Source: Alkalibaculum sporogenes
GTDB taxonomy: Bacteria > Bacillota > Clostridia > Eubacteriales > Alkalibacteraceae
Assembly (NCBI RefSeq): GCF_009362815.1
Contig: NZ_WHNX01000006.1
Coordinates: 104,521 to 168,520 of the forward strand
Direction: 5' to 3'
DNA length: 64,000 nucleotides
This document shows positions 60,877-64,000 of the stretch, piece by piece; the stretch's first letter is position 1, and the number at the start of each line of letters is the position of its first letter. The notes below the pieces were generated by a model. It was not told the DNA's origin and did not search any database. It saw only the letters and a list, made by a program, of their open reading frames with translations. The position numbers and the translations under genes are program-made.

Positions 60877-61857
60877 ATGAAAAATTTACAAAGACATACT
60901 CCTGTAGATATTTGGAGTGCTCCATATGGATTTACCTACAAAGAAATGGTTGAAGTCATTGGTGAGAGAGAAGCAAAAATTTTATACTCGTCACTATATA
61001 AGCATTCACCCAAAAAAGAACACCTAAATATGTCGCTAAAAACAGTCTACAAGGATGGCGATACCGAAAAATATGTTTATGAACTGTTGGATGGCATGTA
61101 TATTGAAACGGTTTTTATTAAACGTCGAGGTGGCGGAACGGTTTGTGTGAGTACGCAAGTCGGTTGTTCTGTTGGTTGTATTTTTTGCGAATCTGGGCGG
61201 AATGGATTTGTTCGTAATCTGACAACAGCAGAAATCGTTCAGCAGGTTATACTACTGCTCCGAAAGGTAAACCGTATCATTTTTATGGGTATGGGTGAGC
61301 CGTTATTCAACTATGACAACTTTATAAAGGCAATTCACATTCTGCGGGATAGAAACGGTATGAATTTTCCCACGGACGGCATTACTGTATCAACCGTTGG
61401 TCCAGTTAAACAATTAAAAAAATTGCGTGAGGAACATCTGAAAATTCAACTGACAATATCTCTGCACGCAACAACACAGGTTGTAAGAAACCGTATTATT
61501 CCCAATATGCACTTATCTAAAATTAGCGATGTTGTCGATGGAGCATTGTCTTACGCCAAACGGCATAATCGAAAAGTCGTGTTTGCGTATTTGATTTTGC
61601 CGGGAATAAATGACCGACCTTCCGATATAAGGCAAATAGCAAATTGGTTCCGTGGCAAAAATGTCATGCTCAATCTACTTGAATACAATCCTACAAGTAA
61701 TACGCAAATTAAAAAGCCAGCGAAACAGGAAATGGCTGTATTCAAGCAGCAGTTGGAACGAGCAGGGATTGAAGTTACAATGAGAAGTTCTCATGGCAGA
61801 AATATTAACGCGGCTTGTGGACAGTTGGCTAGTAAATACAACGAAACAAATGAATAA
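60877..61857 (+). CDS. RlmN/Cfr-type radical SAM 23S rRNA methyltransferase
   Basis: 326 residues. Radical SAM cluster CSVGCIFC, preceded by TVCVSTQVG and followed by RNLTTAEIVQQV; IFMGMGEPLFNYDNF, ISLHATT and the C-terminal NAACGQLA, whose Cys forms the methyl-carrying pair in RlmN and Cfr. RlmN methylates C2 and Cfr C8 of A2503; Cfr gives resistance to several ribosome-targeting drugs. The sequence diverges from housekeeping RlmN at its N-terminus and is short, and the cassette-like setting hints at a horizontally moved version; C2 or C8 specificity cannot be read. ATG follows GAGAGAGGACTTAGAAA. Confidence 0.88.
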   Translation: MKNLQRHTPVDIWSAPYGFTYKEMVEVIGEREAKILYSSLYKHSPKKEHLNMSLKTVYKDGDTEKYVYELLDGMYIETVFIKRRGGGTVCVSTQVGCSVGCIFCESGRNGFVRNLTTAEIVQQVILLLRKVNRIIFMGMGEPLFNYDNFIKAIHILRDRNGMNFPTDGITVSTVGPVKQLKKLREEHLKIQLTISLHATTQVVRNRIIPNMHLSKISDVVDGALSYAKRHNRKVVFAYLILPGINDRPSDIRQIANWFRGKNVMLNLLEYNPTSNTQIKKPAKQEMAVFKQQLERAGIEVTMRSSHGRNINAACGQLASKYNETNE

Positions 61858-61884
61858 AAAGTGCCAGTCGCTAAGTCGCAGAGC
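61857..61884 (+). repeat. 28-nt direct repeat, right copy
   Basis: Exact copy of 60813-60840. It begins at the last base of the radical SAM stop codon and leads into the terminator. Confidence 0.97.
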
Positions 61885-61930
61885 CAATAACTATGAGTAA
61901 AAATCACAGTTATTGGCTCTTTATTTTTTA
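61880..61930 (+). terminator. Terminator after the radical SAM gene
   Basis: AGAGCCAATAACT pairs with AGTTATTGGCTCT around ~14 bases, followed by TTATTTTTTATGG. Its left arm begins in the right direct repeat. Confidence 0.9.
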
Positions 61931-62009
61931 TGGCAACAAATACTAAGCCGCTTTTTTCTTTTTAAAAATAGAATTACGGGGCTATAATAAAGTCGACCTT
62001 TTTAAGGAT

Positions 62010-62458
62010 ATGGCGGTGTTTTGGGGAAGTAGCGTCATGTTCATTTTATTTCGACACAATATCAGTGCTATGAGCAAAATATTAAAAATATCTAGAGCAA
62101 GCATCTACAAAAAAAAAAACCTTAATTTAACATATGTGAATGTCAATGGTAAGTGGCATTATATATGCGTATTAATAGATCTCTTTAATCGTGAGATAAT
62201 TGGGTACTCAGCAGGTAAAAACAACGATATTAGCTTAGTTACCAAGGCATTTTCTAGGATTCAATCATCACTTAATAAAAATCAATATATTTCATACGGA
62301 CAGGGGAAATGAAATTTGTGTTCAAAGGATATTTAAAAATCTTTAACAACTCAAATTAGAATTATTTGAATATGTAAATTGGTATAACAACAAGCGATTA
62401 CATGGCTCATTGGACTATCTTACGCCAGTTGATTATAAAAATATATCGTTCGACTAAT
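62010..62458 (+). pseudogene. IS3-family transposase remnant
   Basis: Frame 1 reads ISAMSKILKISRASIYKKK, LTYVNVNGKWHYICVLIDLF and NREIIGYSAGKNNDISLVTKAF, the IS3 OrfB integrase core, but with the first part deleted (the HTH is joined directly to DLTYV-like sequence). After a break the C-terminus continues in another frame: LELFEYVNWYNNKRLHGSLD, YLTPVDYKNISFD stop. The middle with catalytic Asp/Glu is partly missing. Confidence 0.85.
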
Positions 62459-62462
62459 AAAT

Positions 62463-62660
62463 GTGTTAATTAGTGTTGACAATCCAACCCGCTATTGTAA
62501 GAGAAAATTGCATGATATGTCTATTCGTTTAGATGGTCTGTATGATATTATTGTGGAGTTAGAAGAAAAAATAGAAGATGCAAAGTTAAGGCGACAATCT
62601 GCTGAGCGTGATGCAATCACCTTGGATAATGTCTCTGCCCATACCCGACCTCTGGAATAA
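62463..62660 (+). pseudogene. Serine recombinase C-terminal fragment
   Basis: 65 codons: KLHDMSIRLDGLYDIIVELEEKIEDAKLRRQSAERDAITLDNV is the coiled-coil C-terminal region of large serine (transposon-type) recombinases. The catalytic and zinc domains are absent. DNA similarity with 47545-47585 shows a second fragment of the same kind. Confidence 0.7.
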
Positions 62661-62824
62661 AATTTAATAGTATGGCAATAATATTATTGCCGACGGAATA
62701 AGGTTCGGCGCAAAGAAACTGCATTATTTTTTTAGCGACGATTCTTTTTCCATCATCCTACAAATACTGGGCTAAGATATCACCATATATGATATTGAGT
62801 TGGTTTATTACCATATCCCAGTTC

Positions 62825-63007
62825 CTATATCACTCCTCTGTTTTTTAGATCATTTAGTATACCTAGCCAAAATTTTGAAGATTCATTGGCTCCGATTGTA
62901 ATACTTAAGATATCTTTTGTTCCATCTAGCGTAATTCCTAAAACAATATAAGCAGCTCTATTGAGGATTCTACCATCTTCTCTAACCTTGTAATGAATTG
63001 CATCCAT
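62825..63007 (-). pseudogene. IS256 (Mutator-type) transposase fragment
   Basis: VMDAIHYKVREDGRILNRAA, YIVLGITLDGTKDILSITIG and ANESSKFWLGILNDLKNRGV match the core of IS256-type transposases (F-x-D-A-I-H-y-K-V-R...G...ES..FW...L..LK.RG), including the first catalytic Asp. The 5' side stops at 63007, where the transposase-element end CGACTAGGGG begins; the 3' side ends at a stop soon after. Confidence 0.85.
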
Positions 63008-64000
63008 AACGACTAGGGGACAGTTATCAACCTTTAGCAATATAGATACAAAATATTACAGATTAATGCTTGATAAAGTGTTAATGAACAAAAAAAAGAA
63101 AGCTAAAATTGAATTAGCTAACTGTGAGACATAAAAACAAACAGGGTAAGAAAACTATAATTAATTAATTAAGTATGAATAGGTGAAAATTAATAGTTAA
63201 GAGAAAAGGATATAGGAGTTGTTTAAGCTACTCTTATTTGTTCAAGTAGTTGTGGCAAAAGATTGTGGTATTTCGGGTCAGTTTGGATAAGTTTAAACCC
63301 TCTACTACAAAGATTAGCGACTTGTGAGAGAGTCAGGTTCCCAATTTCCTTGCATATGTCTTTGTAAGAATAATCACAAAGGCATCTCATTAAAAATATG
63401 GATATAGCTTTAAAACTAGTAACACTATGACTGTATTTGATTTTTATAAACTCAGGAGTACTAATATCAAGTACTTCTGCAACGGTTTCAATGACTTTCC
63501 TTGGAGTTACATCTCTATAATAAATATATCGTTCACTTCGATATTCATAAGGTTCTCTTGATACATAAGCATCAATAATTTCAAACTGTTTTTGTTTTTG
63601 AGTAACATTGTTACAGCTAGTAATAAAATTGGCATAAACAGTTTTAGCAACATCAGAATTATTGCTAAACTGAAATAGAATGAAGTTAGTATTTAACATA
63701 CCATGATCATCATGATAAATGCCTAAGTAGATTCCATAAGAAGAAAAACGATAAGTATGTACACAATCACTATAACTAGGTAGTTTTTTTGGATTGTTAT
63801 GAATGTAAGCAGATACGATTAAGTTGTACTCATCCACGTCAATTACTTTACTGAGAAATCGACCTTGAAAAACTGGACCATGTCGTTTATATTTGCGATT
63901 GTAATACTGAGCATAGCAAAGATTTAAACCATGCATATATTTAGAGATATCACAACCTTGAGGATCAAGCTGAATGTGGACGTGTGTATCCATAAGACAA
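63007..64000 (-). mobile_element. REP-associated transposase element, copy 3 (cut by window end)
   Basis: The lower end CGACTAGGGGACAGTTATCA abuts an IS256 fragment. From there to ~63240 it matches 49370-49610 closely. The transposase gene follows and runs out of the window. Confidence 0.8.
63223..64000 (-). CDS. REP-associated tyrosine transposase, 5' part outside the window
   Basis: At least 256 residues of the same Y1 transposase as at 49592, with DTHVHIQ (HUH motif), LNLCYAQYYNRKYKR, GPVFQGRFLSKVIDVDEYNLI and IHNNPK. The C-terminal end is intact: KEIGNLTLSQVANLCSRGFKLIQTDPKYHN, then LLPQLLEQIRVA. This makes it the reference for judging copies 1 and 2. The start lies beyond base 64000. 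Confidence 0.9.
   Translation of the reverse strand, partial: CLMDTHVHIQLDPQGCDISKYMHGLNLCYAQYYNRKYKRHGPVFQGRFLSKVIDVDEYNLIVSAYIHNNPKKLPSYSDCVHTYRFSSYGIYLGIYHDDHGMLNTNFILFQFSNNSDVAKTVYANFITSCNNVTQKQKQFEIIDAYVSREPYEYRSERYIYYRDVTPRKVIETVAEVLDISTPEFIKIKYSHSVTSFKAISIFLMRCLCDYSYKDICKEIGNLTLSQVANLCSRGFKLIQTDPKYHNLLPQLLEQIRVA

Overview
This 64 kb window comes from a low-GC, endospore-forming Firmicute of the Clostridia. The evidence is three alpha/beta-type small acid-soluble spore proteins, the tail of a clostridial S1-domain protein, the order miaB-mutS-mutL-miaA-(methionine gamma-lyase-like)-lexA, strong AGGAGG ribosome binding sites, and frequent TTG/GTG starts. A Lachnospirales-type anaerobe is my best guess; the genus is not determined.

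Left core region (1-13.5 kb): S1-domain protein tail; a tandem array of ~133-bp palindrome-rich repeats; a four-tRNA operon on the minus strand (Pro, CAT-anticodon, Phe, Thr); a MerR-like coiled-coil regulator; three paralogous spore-DNA-coating proteins; then the plus-strand run miaB, mutS, mutL, miaA, and a PLP enzyme that converges on lexA across a perfect 44-nt palindrome. Divergent from lexA is a YneA-like LysM division inhibitor whose promoter carries LexA boxes, a compact SOS module.

Middle region (13-32 kb): a solitary PTS IIB protein; a Cys-rich mini-protein with a membrane-anchored MutS-like ATPase; an ABC pair; a PadR regulator with a SEDS-type (FtsW/RodA-like) membrane protein and a small lipoprotein; DUF2284, TfoX-C and GNAT genes. 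A sugar locus follows: ribokinase-like kinase (divergent), binding protein, double ATPase, permease, DeoR regulator, a long ROK-type kinase and a class I mannose-6-phosphate isomerase, consistent with uptake, phosphorylation and isomerisation of a hexose.

Right accessory region (32-64 kb): a LuxR regulator; a cluster of a PanB-like enzyme, an SDR, an MFS carrier and a second SDR, flanked by decayed SDR and uroporphyrinogen-decarboxylase-like fragments; ArsR with an ABC exporter; a Crp/Fnr regulator; a double-MerR protein with an ABC-2 exporter; a GPH symporter. From 47 kb on, mobile debris is dense: REP-associated (Y1) transposase elements (one near-complete, one broken, one cut by the window end, solo ends), IS3 and IS256 remnants and serine-recombinase tails. 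Between these lie small stress/defence-like genes (MerR + C45 hydrolase, DUF4180, TetR + alpha/beta hydrolase, methyltransferase). Two loci stand out: a NUDIX gene behind what looks like a ykkC-family riboswitch with a terminator, and a Cys-rich-KTR gene plus an RlmN/Cfr-type radical SAM methyltransferase with a 28-nt exact direct repeat on both sides.

Palindromic intergenic repeats recur from end to end (near 0.35-0.97, 3.4, 12.4, 18.1, 38.4, 42.3, 47.2 and 59.6 kb) and share modules. They are the most distinctive feature of the window that its genes do not explain.
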